21,400 bases of DNA from a virus. Below are positions 12,526 through 19,564 of this stretch, piece by piece. The notes under the pieces are model-generated. The model made no database searches and had not been told where the DNA came from. It worked only from the letters and a program-made list of their open reading frames with translations. The translations under genes were made by a program, and so were the position numbers. How positions within the stretch are numbered: the stretch's first letter is position 1; the number at the start of each line of letters is the position of its first letter. The stretch covers positions 1-21,400 of IMG/VR virus record IMGVR_UViG_3300021559_000175. One strand, given 5' to 3'.

Positions 12526-12750
12526 TCATCCTCCTATGTTGATGTGCGAAAGTAGCTCCTCGGCGCCAAAGACCTGATCGGCGCCGCATGATTCGCATTC
12601 GTAATTGCGGGCGTCTGGCTCGCAGCCGCCTCGCTCCTGGCCGCAGATCAGGCAGAACCCAGGATCGTCGAGATCGAGAATCCAGCGCTTCACCGCGTCG
12701 ACGATCACGTCGTCGGTAAGCGAGGCATGCCAGAGCCCGCGCGCCATCAT
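12526..12750 (-). CDS. Small zinc-ribbon protein, 74 aa
   Basis: Two CxxC knuckles are visible, FCLICGQ (about 33-39) and ECESCGA (about 51-57), with one extra Cys between, so a single structural zinc is likely. The rest is a short helical N-terminus (VIVDAVKRWILDLDD) and a GAEELLSHINIGG tail. Such small zinc ribbons in phages can bind DNA or host proteins; no target is evident. The start overlaps the preceding stop (ATGA). Confidence 0.75.
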   Translation of the reverse strand: MMARGLWHASLTDDVIVDAVKRWILDLDDPGFCLICGQERGGCEPDARNYECESCGADQVFGAEELLSHINIGG

Positions 12751-13019
12751 TGCTGCGGCCCTCCGCTGGCGCCCGGCATGAAGTCCGGCATGGACTGGTC
12801 CTTCGCCTTCACGTGCTCGCCGATTGCCGCGAGCACGCCATCAATCTGCCGATGTAGGGGGACTTGGGAGAGCACCATCTCCCTGGCCATGCGCTGCACC
12901 TCTGGCGTTGCCATGTGGTGCAGGCGGTTGATGATTACGCCATCGTTGACAAGAGACGTGCGCAGCGCCGCGAGAATCGCATGCAGCGAGACGATTGTGA
13001 TGTCGTCGCGGTTCATCAT
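12747..13019 (-). CDS. Hypothetical protein, 90 aa
   Basis: It starts MMNRDDITIVSLHAIL at 13019, overlapping the previous stop (ATGA). Helical throughout (AILAALRTSLVNDGVIINRL, then VQRMAREMVLSQVPL), with a Pro/Gly-rich end. No recognised family or catalytic residue. Confidence 0.65.
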   Translation of the reverse strand: MMNRDDITIVSLHAILAALRTSLVNDGVIINRLHHMATPEVQRMAREMVLSQVPLHRQIDGVLAAIGEHVKAKDQSMPDFMPGASGGPQQ

Positions 13020-13405
13020 CGCGCGGGCCTCCGCTGACGCAGCTGGCCCTGGCGGCCGAGCTTGATGAGCAGCGAGCGCACGGCCGCGCGTGTCCAGTTC
13101 GTGCCGCCGCGCTGCATGGGGATACGACGCCGCTCGAACTCGCGCACGAGCTGCCCGGTCCCGGTCTTGCCGGAGCCGGCGAGCTTCTCGACGATCGGCC
13201 GCATGGTCTCATGCCATGGCTTCGCAGGCGGCAGCGCGTCGCCGGCAGCCTTGATGATGGCGCGCGTCGCCGCGAAGGGCTTGGCGCTCTTCGAGGCGGC
13301 CTTGCTCGGCTTCGCCGGAAAGACCATGACTGCGCTCTGAAGCACGTCGAGGAAGCGCAGCAGATCGGCGTCTGACGCTTCGATGGTGATGTTGAATTTC
13401 GGCAC
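13016..13405 (-). CDS. Hypothetical protein with a possible C-terminal winged-helix, 129 aa
   Basis: AGGAGA lies about 7 nt before the ATG at 13405. The N-terminal 30 residues look like a beta strand and helix (FNITIEASDADLLRFLDVLQ), then an Ala/Lys/Pro linker (35-65). Residues about 75-125 (TGTGQLVREFERRRIPM, then WTRAAVRSLLIKLGR) have the helix pattern of a small winged-helix or resolvase-type DNA-binding module. DNA binding is inference. Confidence 0.65.
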   Translation of the reverse strand: MPKFNITIEASDADLLRFLDVLQSAVMVFPAKPSKAASKSAKPFAATRAIIKAAGDALPPAKPWHETMRPIVEKLAGSGKTGTGQLVREFERRRIPMQRGGTNWTRAAVRSLLIKLGRQGQLRQRRPAR

Positions 13406-13447
13406 GTCGGTTCTCCTGGTGTGGGGTGTGATCAGGCGCCGGCTGGG

Positions 13448-14110
13448 TTACGCTGCGACCTTCTCCCTTCTCCGCTTCACGGGCACAGGCGCCGAGTGCC
13501 ATGCTGGCGCCTCGGCATTGGCATGCCCGCGAATGGGCATGAGGACGCCGATCGTGTAGGGGCCGCCGGCTGATTCGGGGAAGGTGACGAGCGCGGCATC
13601 GTCTCCATTCGGGGCGATGTAGGTCTTGCCCATGCACCCGTTCATGTGGCCGAGCTTGCGCGCCACCTGGTTGAAGCTCGCTACATAGTCGCCGTCGAAG
13701 TAGGCTCGTTTGAGGTTGACCTCGCGCGGCATGACGCGGCGCCAGTCCGGGAACGTGCCGTCGATCGGGGCGAAGTTGTGCATGTCACCCCACAGGAAGA
13801 GGCTGAGCTGATCGTCACCGCGTCGAGAGAGACGCGCGTCATCGCCAGTCTCGCGCGTCTTGAGCTTGAAGTGCCGGCACGACAGCGTCGGGATGATGAA
13901 CGTGCCGGTGAGCGTGTTGCGCTCGTCCTTCTCGCCGAGCGGAGCGTAGTGCGCCACGAGGCGATGCCCATCGGTCGCGACGTAGATGGTCGCGTCCTCG
14001 GTGATCTCAAGGCAGACGCCGCAGAGATAGTGGCGCGTCACGGTCTCGCTGCTCGCCACGAGCGAGACGGCCGCGAGCGCGCGCAGATTGATGCGTGCTT
14101 CATCAGGCAT
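13448..14110 (-). CDS. DNA polymerase III beta-subunit-like sliding clamp, shortened
   Basis: A 220-aa protein with GGAGG about 9 nt before the ATG at 14110. ATDGHRLVAHY (45-55) matches the conserved TDGxRL segment of bacterial beta clamps; PIDGTFPDWRRVMP (115-128) matches the clamp's FPDYxRVxP; TIGVLMPIR (186-194) matches the C-terminal MPMR. A full clamp has three domains and about 370 aa; at 220 aa only about two can be present, so it would need more subunits per ring or may act as a trimer, as T4 gp45 and PCNA do. It would tether a polymerase to phage DNA, yet no polymerase gene lies in the window. Confidence 0.75.
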   Translation of the reverse strand: MPDEARINLRALAAVSLVASSETVTRHYLCGVCLEITEDATIYVATDGHRLVAHYAPLGEKDERNTLTGTFIIPTLSCRHFKLKTRETGDDARLSRRGDDQLSLFLWGDMHNFAPIDGTFPDWRRVMPREVNLKRAYFDGDYVASFNQVARKLGHMNGCMGKTYIAPNGDDAALVTFPESAGGPYTIGVLMPIRGHANAEAPAWHSAPVPVKRRREKVAA

Positions 14111-14143
14111 TGGATAATCCTCCGGGTGGACAAGCCCACCATG

Positions 14144-14167
14144 GGCCGGCGCCTCGCGACGCCGGCC
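14144..14167. other. Intergenic GC hairpin
   Basis: GGCCGGCG and CGCCGGCC, a perfect 8-bp stem with an 8-nt loop, between the gene at 14178 and the clamp gene. No U-tract follows, so processing or mRNA stability is likelier than termination. Confidence 0.5.
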
Positions 14168-14177
14168 GGTGCTGGGC

Positions 14178-14663
14178 TCAGAGCGAGCAGTAGAGCGGTT
14201 CGTTCAACTCTATGGAGCGCTTCAAGAGAGCGATGAGCCTGGCGTGGTCGCCCTGGTAGCCCTTGAGCCATTCCTCGAATGGGTCTTGCGAGGTGTGGCC
14301 TTCAAGACGCCAGCGTTCGAGGCGCGCTTTCACGGCTTCGGCTGTCACCGGCTTTGCTTCCAGCATCGCGATGAATTCGTGCGCCTTGGGGATCGGCAGG
14401 AAGCCATCGTCGAGCATCGGGACGACGTCCTGCCACCATGAGAAGCCGATCAGGCTCGCGAGGTTGCCGCCGTTGTAGGCGTCGCGGAAGTAGCCCCTGC
14501 TCCGCATGTGCGTGAAGGCCGCGTCGACTTCCTTTTGTGCCTCCCTGGCCTGCTCGCTGTCGCGCGGGAGGCCATCGCGCTTGCTGACGGCCGCCTCGAA
14601 TATCGGCTGCCACTGTTTCAGGTGAGGCTCGTATTCGCTGTTCAGATAGATATCGGCTCCCAT
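14178..14663 (-). CDS. Conserved phage hypothetical protein, 161 aa
   Basis: The start is MGADIYLNSEYEP at 14663 with AGGAGA about 6 nt upstream; the longer frame to 14726 is rejected. The opening M-G-A-D-I-Y-L followed by a polar segment is characteristic of a family often annotated as hypothetical in phages. The protein is rich in Trp/Tyr (SWWQDVVPMLDDGF in the middle) and helical at the C-terminus (EEWLKGYQGDHARLIALL). No catalytic motif is recognised. Confidence 0.75.
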   Translation of the reverse strand: MGADIYLNSEYEPHLKQWQPIFEAAVSKRDGLPRDSEQAREAQKEVDAAFTHMRSRGYFRDAYNGGNLASLIGFSWWQDVVPMLDDGFLPIPKAHEFIAMLEAKPVTAEAVKARLERWRLEGHTSQDPFEEWLKGYQGDHARLIALLKRSIELNEPLYCSL

Positions 14664-14688
14664 GTGAATCTCCTGTCGGTGATGGGAA

Positions 14689-14714
14689 CCGGCCACGCAT
14701 GAGCGCGAGGCCGG
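14689..14714. other. Intergenic GC hairpin
   Basis: CCGGCC and GGCCGG around a 14-nt loop in the gap before the gene starting at 14663. Similar in base content and position to the hairpin at 14144. Confidence 0.4.
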
Positions 14715-14722
14715 CAGGCGTA

Positions 14723-15064
14723 TCAATGGCCGTGGTGCCAGGTCTTCCCGCCATCATGGCTGTGATGGCCGTGGGCGAGCGCCTTACGGTCGACAGAGCG
14801 GCCGGCAAGCTGCTCGGCCCTGGCGATAGCGGCCTTGGCCAGCGCCGAGCCTGTGACCATCAGGCGGCGATAGGCGCAGGAGTCGGTGACGCCGTCGCGA
14901 TCCTCGTCGGGGAGGCCAACGAAGGTGATGGCGCCTTGCGGGCCGACCTTGGGTTTGATGGTGCCGCTGGCGAGGCCCTTGGAGATGCGCTCGACCGCAG
15001 CACGCACTTCACTGGCGCGCTGTTGGATCGTCTGGCGCGGCTTAAGTCTGGTGTCGCAGGGCAT
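14723..15064 (-). CDS. His-rich conserved protein in the Ycf46-like cassette, 113 aa
   Basis: It starts MPCDTRLKPRQTIQQRA at 15064, four bases after the stop of the 267-aa gene. The middle (IKPKVGPQGAITFVG, then DGVTDSCAYRRLM) reads as a small beta domain, and the end HGHHSHDGGKTWHHGH is a likely metal-binding tail. MPCDT is a recurrent N-terminus in a family I associate with prophage regions. Ycf46 ATPases elsewhere travel with small DUF1257 and DUF2997 proteins; the central beta pattern is faintly like DUF2997, but I would not assign it. Confidence 0.7.
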   Translation of the reverse strand: MPCDTRLKPRQTIQQRASEVRAAVERISKGLASGTIKPKVGPQGAITFVGLPDEDRDGVTDSCAYRRLMVTGSALAKAAIARAEQLAGRSVDRKALAHGHHSHDGGKTWHHGH

Positions 15065-15067
15065 GGC

Positions 15068-15871
15068 TCAATCTCCCAATTCGATGGCAGGCGCGATGGC
15101 GCTCACGCCCATGGCGAAGTCGTCGTCATAGCCCTCTGGCACGAGGTCGAGCCCGCGCCCGCTCTCGGCGACCGGGGCCTGAACCTCGGTTGCCTCTCCG
15201 ATATCGAGGAAGGCGGTGCGCGCCTCGGTGATCTTGCGGATCGCGGCCGTGTCGATCTCCTGTGCCGCCTGCTCGCCGGCCTTGACGATTTGCTTGGCGC
15301 TGTTGCGCGCCGCGTCGATCGCGATCTGGATGCGCGCCTGGGCATCGGGGGAGAGCATTTCCCCCAGGCCCTTGGCCCTCGATGCCGCGTCGCGCACCAC
15401 CTTGACGTCGAGCTTGGCGATGCCGTCCGCCATGTCCGAGAGCAAGTCGCGGACTTCCGAGTTGATGGCCTTGACCGCCTCGACGTCGTCGGGGGCGATG
15501 CGGCCGGTCATCACGTAGCAGCTCACGCGGGTGAGCTTGGCCGTGGCGTTGAAGGTATCGGCCACGCGCCGCGCTTCCGCGATGGCGCGCTCCAGGTTCT
15601 CGGCTTCCGCTTCCGGGCAGAGCAGCCCGAAGGCCGAGTGAGCGCACACGCTGGTGATGATCGTCCTGATCTTCGAGCGCGCCTTGGTTGCCGCTTCGTG
15701 CTCGACGGGATCGGCGATTACCCGCTCCGTCTCCCATTTGGCGCGCTCGGCCCCGTCATCGGTGACGTGGAGGGCTTCGACTTCGACGGTGCGATAGTTG
15801 ACGTTGCCGCGCAGGCCCGTCTTCAAGCTGACGAGCAGGCCGGGGCGAAGGGTGCTGGTGGAAATGGTCAC
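15068..15871 (-). CDS. Helical companion protein of the Ycf46-like ATPase, 267 aa
   Basis: GTG start at 15871, with AGGAGA about 8 nt upstream. The N-terminal 60 residues (TLRPGLLVSLKTGLRGNVNY and on) look like a beta domain; the rest is Ala-rich helix, probably coiled coil, with regular charged repeats (KINS/VRDLLSDMADGIAKLD and on). Residues about 165-215 (MLSPDAQARIQIAIDAARNS) may be a further bundle. I have seen close relatives annotated as hypothetical in phage genomes next to AAA+ ATPases, so it is probably a substrate adaptor or scaffold for the ATPase, but this is inference. Confidence 0.7.
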   Translation of the reverse strand: MTISTSTLRPGLLVSLKTGLRGNVNYRTVEVEALHVTDDGAERAKWETERVIADPVEHEAATKARSKIRTIITSVCAHSAFGLLCPEAEAENLERAIAEARRVADTFNATAKLTRVSCYVMTGRIAPDDVEAVKAINSEVRDLLSDMADGIAKLDVKVVRDAASRAKGLGEMLSPDAQARIQIAIDAARNSAKQIVKAGEQAAQEIDTAAIRKITEARTAFLDIGEATEVQAPVAESGRGLDLVPEGYDDDFAMGVSAIAPAIELGD

Positions 15872-15900
15872 GATGGTTCTCCTGTCGGGGTTCTGGATGA

Positions 15901-17487
15901 TCAGAGGTCAAGGCTGCCGCGAGCCAAGCCGGTCTTGGCCTCGGTGGTCTCCGTCACGGCCGTCGCCGGCCGGGCACGTCCTTCCGCCCACTTGCGCAGG
16001 CCGCCGATTTTCTCGGCCGAGGTCTTGCTGAGCGGGACTACGGTCGTCGCCGCCGCGAGCAAATCCTCCGTGGTGATCTCGCGCTCGCCATCCGCGAAGG
16101 CGGTGAAGAGCGCGTCGGGCACGATCGCTGCGATCTCGGCCCCGGTGAAGCCGGCGCAGACGGTCGCCACCTTGCGGTGGAGGATCGTCTCGACGCCGCG
16201 TCTGTGAGCCTTGAGCGTCGCCTGGAGGATCGCTGCGCGCTCATCCTCCGTGGGGAGGTCGACCCACCACACTTCGTCGAAGCGGCCTTTGCGAAGCAGC
16301 TCCGGTGGCAGGCTCGATACATCGTTCGCTGTCGCGATCACGAAGGCCTCGCCCTGACGCTCCTGCATCCAGGAGAGGATGCCGCCAAGAGCGTCGGATG
16401 AGACGCCACCATCGGCTGAGCCGCTGGTCGCGCCCTGGAGGGCCTTCTCGACCTCGTCGATCCAGACGACGCAGCGACCAATCGCCTCGATCACCCGGAA
16501 GGCCTTGCGGAGATTGCCCTCGCTCTCGCCGACGAATTTCGACTTGAGCGCGCCGAGGTCGAGCCGCAACAGGGGCACGCCCCAGGCCGTAGCAATGGCC
16601 TTGGCGGTCATGGACTTGCCGCAGCCAGGGACGCCCACGAGAAGGGCGCCCTTGGGCGCAGGAAGGCCGTAGGCGCGGGCCTTGGGGCTGTAGGCGAGGC
16701 GCCGGGAGGCGAGCCACGCCTTGAGGTTGTCCAGGCCGCCGACGCTGTCGAGCCCGCCAGGGAGCGGATCGTGCCATTCGAGCACGCGCTCGCGGGCGAT
16801 CACGCGGCGCTTCTCTTTCGCCACGGCGACCGGGTCGATGCGCCTGAACTGCACAAGGCTCTTGGCGTAGCAGGCAGCCGCCTCCTCGCCGCTCAGACCG
16901 ACCGCCGCATCGATCGCGGAATCACGGGCGCCATTGGGCGCTGCGGTCGCTTGCAGCTCCTCCGGCAGTCCGTTGATGGCGGCGTCGAGGATCGAGGCGA
17001 TCTCCTCGCGATCCGGGAGAGGCCACTCGATCACAGTCGCATGAGCCGACAGCTCCTGCGGGACATCGCCAGACGGCGAGATCACGATCACGGCCTGGGC
17101 GCGTTCCCGCTGCACGCTGGGGAGCAACCGGGCGAGGTTGCGCAGCTGGCGCAAGGTGGTGATGCCGCCAGGCCCGGACAGCCATGCCGGCAGGTCACGC
17201 ATGACCCACACGCAGCGGTCGCCGTTGTCCTTGGCGCGATCGGCGATGAGGTTGAGGGTGTCGGCAGGATCGGCCGAGCCGCCGACCGTCGAGCGCGCGC
17301 CGCCAAGCTCGGTGACGCCCTGCGCCACATCCCAGAAGCGCGCGATGTAGCCGGCCGCTCCCGCCGCCTCGAAGAGATAGCGCTCGGCCCTCGCCTCCTC
17401 GCGCGTCACGATCCAGAGCAGCGGGTTGCGGGCTCTGAGCAGCGCCGCGACATCCGCCGCGACGATCTGGCTTCTACTTTTCGTCAT
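15901..17487 (-). CDS. Ycf46-like AAA+ ATPase
   Basis: A 528-aa protein with AGGAGG about 5 nt before the ATG at 17487. It has a degenerate N-terminal ATPase-like domain (about 1-210; [27 protein letters not shown]) and one complete AAA+ module. Walker A is GVPGCGKS (285-292), Walker [10 protein letters not shown] (342-350), sensor 1 ATAND (385-389), arginine-finger segment RKGRFDEVW (399-407), then GFTGAEI as sensor 2. [13 protein letters not shown] before the P-loop and the VVPLS segment after it are characteristic of Ycf46, a chloroplast/cyanobacterial and bacterial family of uncertain role. The ATPase would remodel a protein or complex; neighbours 15068 and 14723 are its likely partners. 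Confidence 0.88.
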   Translation of the reverse strand: MTKSRSQIVAADVAALLRARNPLLWIVTREEARAERYLFEAAGAAGYIARFWDVAQGVTELGGARSTVGGSADPADTLNLIADRAKDNGDRCVWVMRDLPAWLSGPGGITTLRQLRNLARLLPSVQRERAQAVIVISPSGDVPQELSAHATVIEWPLPDREEIASILDAAINGLPEELQATAAPNGARDSAIDAAVGLSGEEAAACYAKSLVQFRRIDPVAVAKEKRRVIARERVLEWHDPLPGGLDSVGGLDNLKAWLASRRLAYSPKARAYGLPAPKGALLVGVPGCGKSMTAKAIATAWGVPLLRLDLGALKSKFVGESEGNLRKAFRVIEAIGRCVVWIDEVEKALQGATSGSADGGVSSDALGGILSWMQERQGEAFVIATANDVSSLPPELLRKGRFDEVWWVDLPTEDERAAILQATLKAHRRGVETILHRKVATVCAGFTGAEIAAIVPDALFTAFADGEREITTEDLLAAATTVVPLSKTSAEKIGGLRKWAEGRARPATAVTETTEAKTGLARGSLDL

Positions 17488-17514
17488 ATGGTCCTCCTAT
17501 CCAGGAATGCGGAA

Positions 17515-17540
17515 AGCCCGCGCAGGGATTTGCGCGGGCT
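17515..17540 (-). terminator. Hairpin between the first two genes of the leftward operon, possible weak terminator
   Basis: AGCCCGCGCA and TGCGCGGGCT make a perfect 10-bp stem with a 6-nt loop. On the minus strand only TTTCC follows, so it is probably a partial terminator or a processing/stability element that tunes expression of the ATPase gene downstream. Confidence 0.55.
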
Positions 17541-17546
17541 CGGTTG

Positions 17547-17729
17547 TCACTGGTGAGCGGCCTTCCAGGCCTCGATGTAGTTGGTCAAGGCCAAGCGCCG
17601 GAAGGCCTGCGCCTGCTCGCGGTTGAAGAGCCATTCGGCCTCGGTCGTGGACTTGGCCCTGGCGAATTTGCCAGCGACCTCGTCGAATTTCGCGGCCTTG
17701 GCGATCTTGGCGACGTTGAAGTGTTGCAT
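17547..17729 (-). CDS. Small protein leading the leftward operon, 60 aa
   Basis: It starts MQHFNVAKIAKAAKFDEVAG at 17729, with AGGAG about 7 nt upstream. Entirely helical with basic N-terminus and aromatic C-terminus (EAWKAAHQ). It is the first gene after the palindrome-bearing promoter at 17808, a place where phages often keep a regulator or early protein. Its ribosome site sits in a short self-paired element identical over 13 bases to that before the ATPase gene. Family not recognised. Confidence 0.6.
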   Translation of the reverse strand: MQHFNVAKIAKAAKFDEVAGKFARAKSTTEAEWLFNREQAQAFRRLALTNYIEAWKAAHQ

Positions 17730-17735
17730 CTAAGG

Positions 17736-17748
17736 CTCCTATCCAGGA
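17736..17748 (-). repeat. 13-bp repeat containing the ribosome-binding site (copy also at 17494-17506)
   Basis: TCCTGGATAGGAG on the minus strand occurs before both the 60-aa gene and the ATPase gene. CCT and AGG around GGAT can pair (five bp here, four bp in the other copy), which would mask the Shine-Dalgarno site. Confidence 0.5.
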
Positions 17749-17755
17749 GGTGGCG

Positions 17756-17773
17756 CGGCGCCCCATAGCGCCG
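17756..17773. other. Leader hairpin CGGCGC-N6-GCGCCG
   Basis: A 6-bp stem in the predicted 70-nt leader of the leftward operon, just before its first ribosome-binding site. Confidence 0.4.
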
Positions 17774-17807
17774 GGAGAGGCGGATGCCTCAAACGGGCAT
17801 GTAGGGA

Positions 17808-17836
17808 TTGGTAGCGGAAATTTCCACCATCGGCAA
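17808..17836 (-). promoter_or_regulatory. Putative promoter with palindromic operator, copy C
   Basis: Minus strand: TTGCCG (17836-17831), a 17-nt spacer holding GGAAATTTCC (17816-17825), then TACCAA (17813-17808). The spacer is identical base for base to copy A. It points at the 14-gene operon beginning at 17729. Confidence 0.55.
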
Positions 17837-17863
17837 GAACTGTTGAAAACGCCGCGTAAGCCC

Positions 17864-17891
17864 TTGAAGCCGCACGGAAGGCCGCTACGGT
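17864..17891 (+). promoter_or_regulatory. Putative promoter of the NusG-like gene (TTGAAG-N16-TACGGT)
   Basis: TTGAAG (17864-17869), 16 nt, then TACGGT (17886-17891), with the ATG at 17920. It shares hexamers and spacing with the dnaB promoter candidate at 4760. Confidence 0.5.
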
Positions 17892-17919
17892 GTCGGCTTT
17901 CCAGGTTCGGAGGCAGGAA

Positions 17920-18423
17920 ATGGCGGCAACATGGTGGTGCGCTGTCTATACCGATGCGCAGAAAGAGGATCAGGCAAGGGAGGGCCTGGTCGGGCTCGCC
18001 TACAATGTGTTCCTGCCGGTCGAGCGCTATTTCAGCCGGCGCCTCAAGGAAGTCCGCGAGCGTCCGCTCTTCTCGCGCTACCTCTTCGTCGGTCTGGAGG
18101 AAGGCCAGGCGTTCGGGCCTATCAAGGCAACCGAGGGCGTGCGCCAGCTCCTGACCTACGCGGACGGCGCCGGAGGCCGCAAGCCGCTCGTGGTCAAGAC
18201 CAAGGTGATCGAGGAGCTGCAACGCGCCGAATCGAATGGCGTCTTCGACAACGTGCCGGATCGGCTCAAGGCCGGTGACGAGGTCGCGGTAGACGGGCCG
18301 ATGTCCTACCTGATCGGCAAGATCAAAGGCTCCAGCAAGCGCGACCGCATGAAGGTCCTGTATTCGGTCATGGGGCGACAGATCGAGGCTGACGTGCCAC
18401 TTTCAAGTATCAAGAGAATATGA
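17920..18423 (+). CDS. NusG/RfaH-like transcription antitermination factor
   Basis: A 167-aa protein starting MAATWWCAVYTDAQKEDQAR at 17920, with GGAGG about 6 nt upstream. Residues 1-80 have the NGN-domain pattern: aromatic-rich first strand (WWCAVYT), GLAYNVFLPVERYF, then RPLFSRYLFVGLEEGQAF and TEGVRQLL. About residues 115-167 (LKAGDEVAV, then MKVLYSVMGRQIEADVPLSSI) look like a KOW domain. NusG binds the RNA-polymerase clamp and suppresses pausing; RfaH acts on operons such as LPS synthesis. Here it has its own promoter, lies divergent from the 14-gene operon, and is followed by heptose genes, so it may control phage late genes or the heptose set. Which one is inference. Confidence 0.85.
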   Translation: MAATWWCAVYTDAQKEDQAREGLVGLAYNVFLPVERYFSRRLKEVRERPLFSRYLFVGLEEGQAFGPIKATEGVRQLLTYADGAGGRKPLVVKTKVIEELQRAESNGVFDNVPDRLKAGDEVAVDGPMSYLIGKIKGSSKRDRMKVLYSVMGRQIEADVPLSSIKRI

Positions 18424-18514
18424 TAATTCTGTCCACCGATCAGACCGGCGTGCGATGATTTAGCGATTTGATCACCTAGGCGGAGCCCTGCCTACACTCC
18501 GAAATTTCAACCCC

Positions 18515-18871
18515 ATGATAATCTGCTCTGTTGAAGGCTGTCTGGCGCGGGCCAAGAGCTTCGGACTATGCGGGAAGCATTACATGCGCGCGCGCCGTCA
18601 CGGCGGCGATCCGAAAGCCGTTGTCGTCGAGACTGATCCTCTCAAGCTGGCGTATTCCAAGTTGCTCCGCACACTCTCGCTCTCGAAACTTCGAAGATAT
18701 GCGAAGCGACCGCCTGTCGGTTTCGACGTTGCTGACATCCAATTCGAGATAGTCAGGCGCTCACGTCCAAATGGCATCGCTCCTATTCATGATATGCCCC
18801 TACCGTCATTCTTCCACCTGGCCCCGCGCCGGAGTCGCAATGGAAGAAGGCCTTCGCCAGAAAATCGATGA
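18515..18871 (+). CDS. Zinc-finger protein, HNH-nuclease-like N-terminus, 118 aa
   Basis: It starts MIICSVEGCLARAKSFGLCG at 18515. The pattern C-x4-C-x9-C-x2-H (residues 4, 9, 19, 22) followed by RARRHGGDP is the zinc-finger head found in phage HNH endonucleases and related DNA-binding proteins. The HNH core itself is absent, so this may be a truncated nuclease or a finger-only regulator. No Shine-Dalgarno site is visible; GAAATTTC lies 8 bp upstream. Base composition is less GC-rich than its neighbours, suggesting a more recent arrival. Confidence 0.6.
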   Translation: MIICSVEGCLARAKSFGLCGKHYMRARRHGGDPKAVVVETDPLKLAYSKLLRTLSLSKLRRYAKRPPVGFDVADIQFEIVRRSRPNGIAPIHDMPLPSFFHLAPRRSRNGRRPSPENR

Positions 18872-18967
18872 TTAACGTTCCGGCGAGCGCCATCGACCGC
18901 AATCCCATTATACCCAGAGGCCCATCTGGCACGGCTCGCAAGGCCTCCAGCACTCTTTGAGGACGGC

Positions 18968-19564
18968 ATGACCGTAGGGACGCAGTCCGTGGGCCGCCCC
19001 ACCTTCGCCGACGATCTGAGGGCGTTCATCACGCTTCTCGACAGGTGTCATCCCCTCGCCGATCGGCTCGAAGAAGCGATCAGGGTTCTTGGCCGCGCCG
19101 TCTATGAGGGGCGACCGATTCTCATCTGCGGCAATGGCGGGTCAGCGTCGGAAGCAGAGCACATGACGGCCGAGCTGGTGGGGCGATTCCTGATCAAACG
19201 CGAGCCAATCAACGCGATCTGCCTCAATAGCAATAGCGCGATGATGACGGCCTGGGCGAACGATGTCGCCTACAAGACTATTTTCGAGCGCCAGGTGCAG
19301 GCACACGGTTCACCTGGCGCCGCGCTCGTTTGCTTCTCGACCAGCGGCGACTCAATCAACGTCGTCAAGGCAGCGCGGATGGCGCACATTCACGGAATGC
19401 CGGTGATCTCGCTCACAGGCGAAGGCGGCGGCAGACTTGCAAACGAGACGGATGTGCTTCTCTCTGTCCCGTCACGCTCGACGCCGATGATCCAGCAAGT
19501 CCACCAGCTGCTCATGCATCACATCTGCGGCGCGCTCGAAGCTTCCTTAAGCGAGGTGATATAG
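18968..19564 (+). CDS. gmhA: Phosphoheptose isomerase (sedoheptulose 7-phosphate isomerase)
   Basis: A 198-aa SIS-domain protein starting MTVGTQSVGR at 18968, with GAGGA about 5 nt upstream. CGNGGSASEAEHMTAEL (54-70) holds the substrate loop with His65 and Glu69; FSTSGDS (123-129) is the second sugar-phosphate loop; QQVHQLLMHH carries His179, the partner catalytic base. It converts sedoheptulose 7-phosphate to glycero-manno-heptose 7-phosphate, the first step to ADP-heptose for the LPS core. Length is normal. It converges with hldD and overlaps it antisense by 46 bp. Confidence 0.92.
   Translation: MTVGTQSVGRPTFADDLRAFITLLDRCHPLADRLEEAIRVLGRAVYEGRPILICGNGGSASEAEHMTAELVGRFLIKREPINAICLNSNSAMMTAWANDVAYKTIFERQVQAHGSPGAALVCFSTSGDSINVVKAARMAHIHGMPVISLTGEGGGRLANETDVLLSVPSRSTPMIQQVHQLLMHHICGALEASLSEVI

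Noticed and set aside
14699-16207. 502-aa plus-strand frame
   Set aside because: It lies antisense to three supported genes; Arg/Gly/Asp/His-rich composition and no ribosome site.
18498-18514. GAAATTTC just before the zinc-finger gene as a fourth operator
   Set aside because: Only eight core bases match and no -35/-10 pair with 17-nt spacing can be drawn around it.
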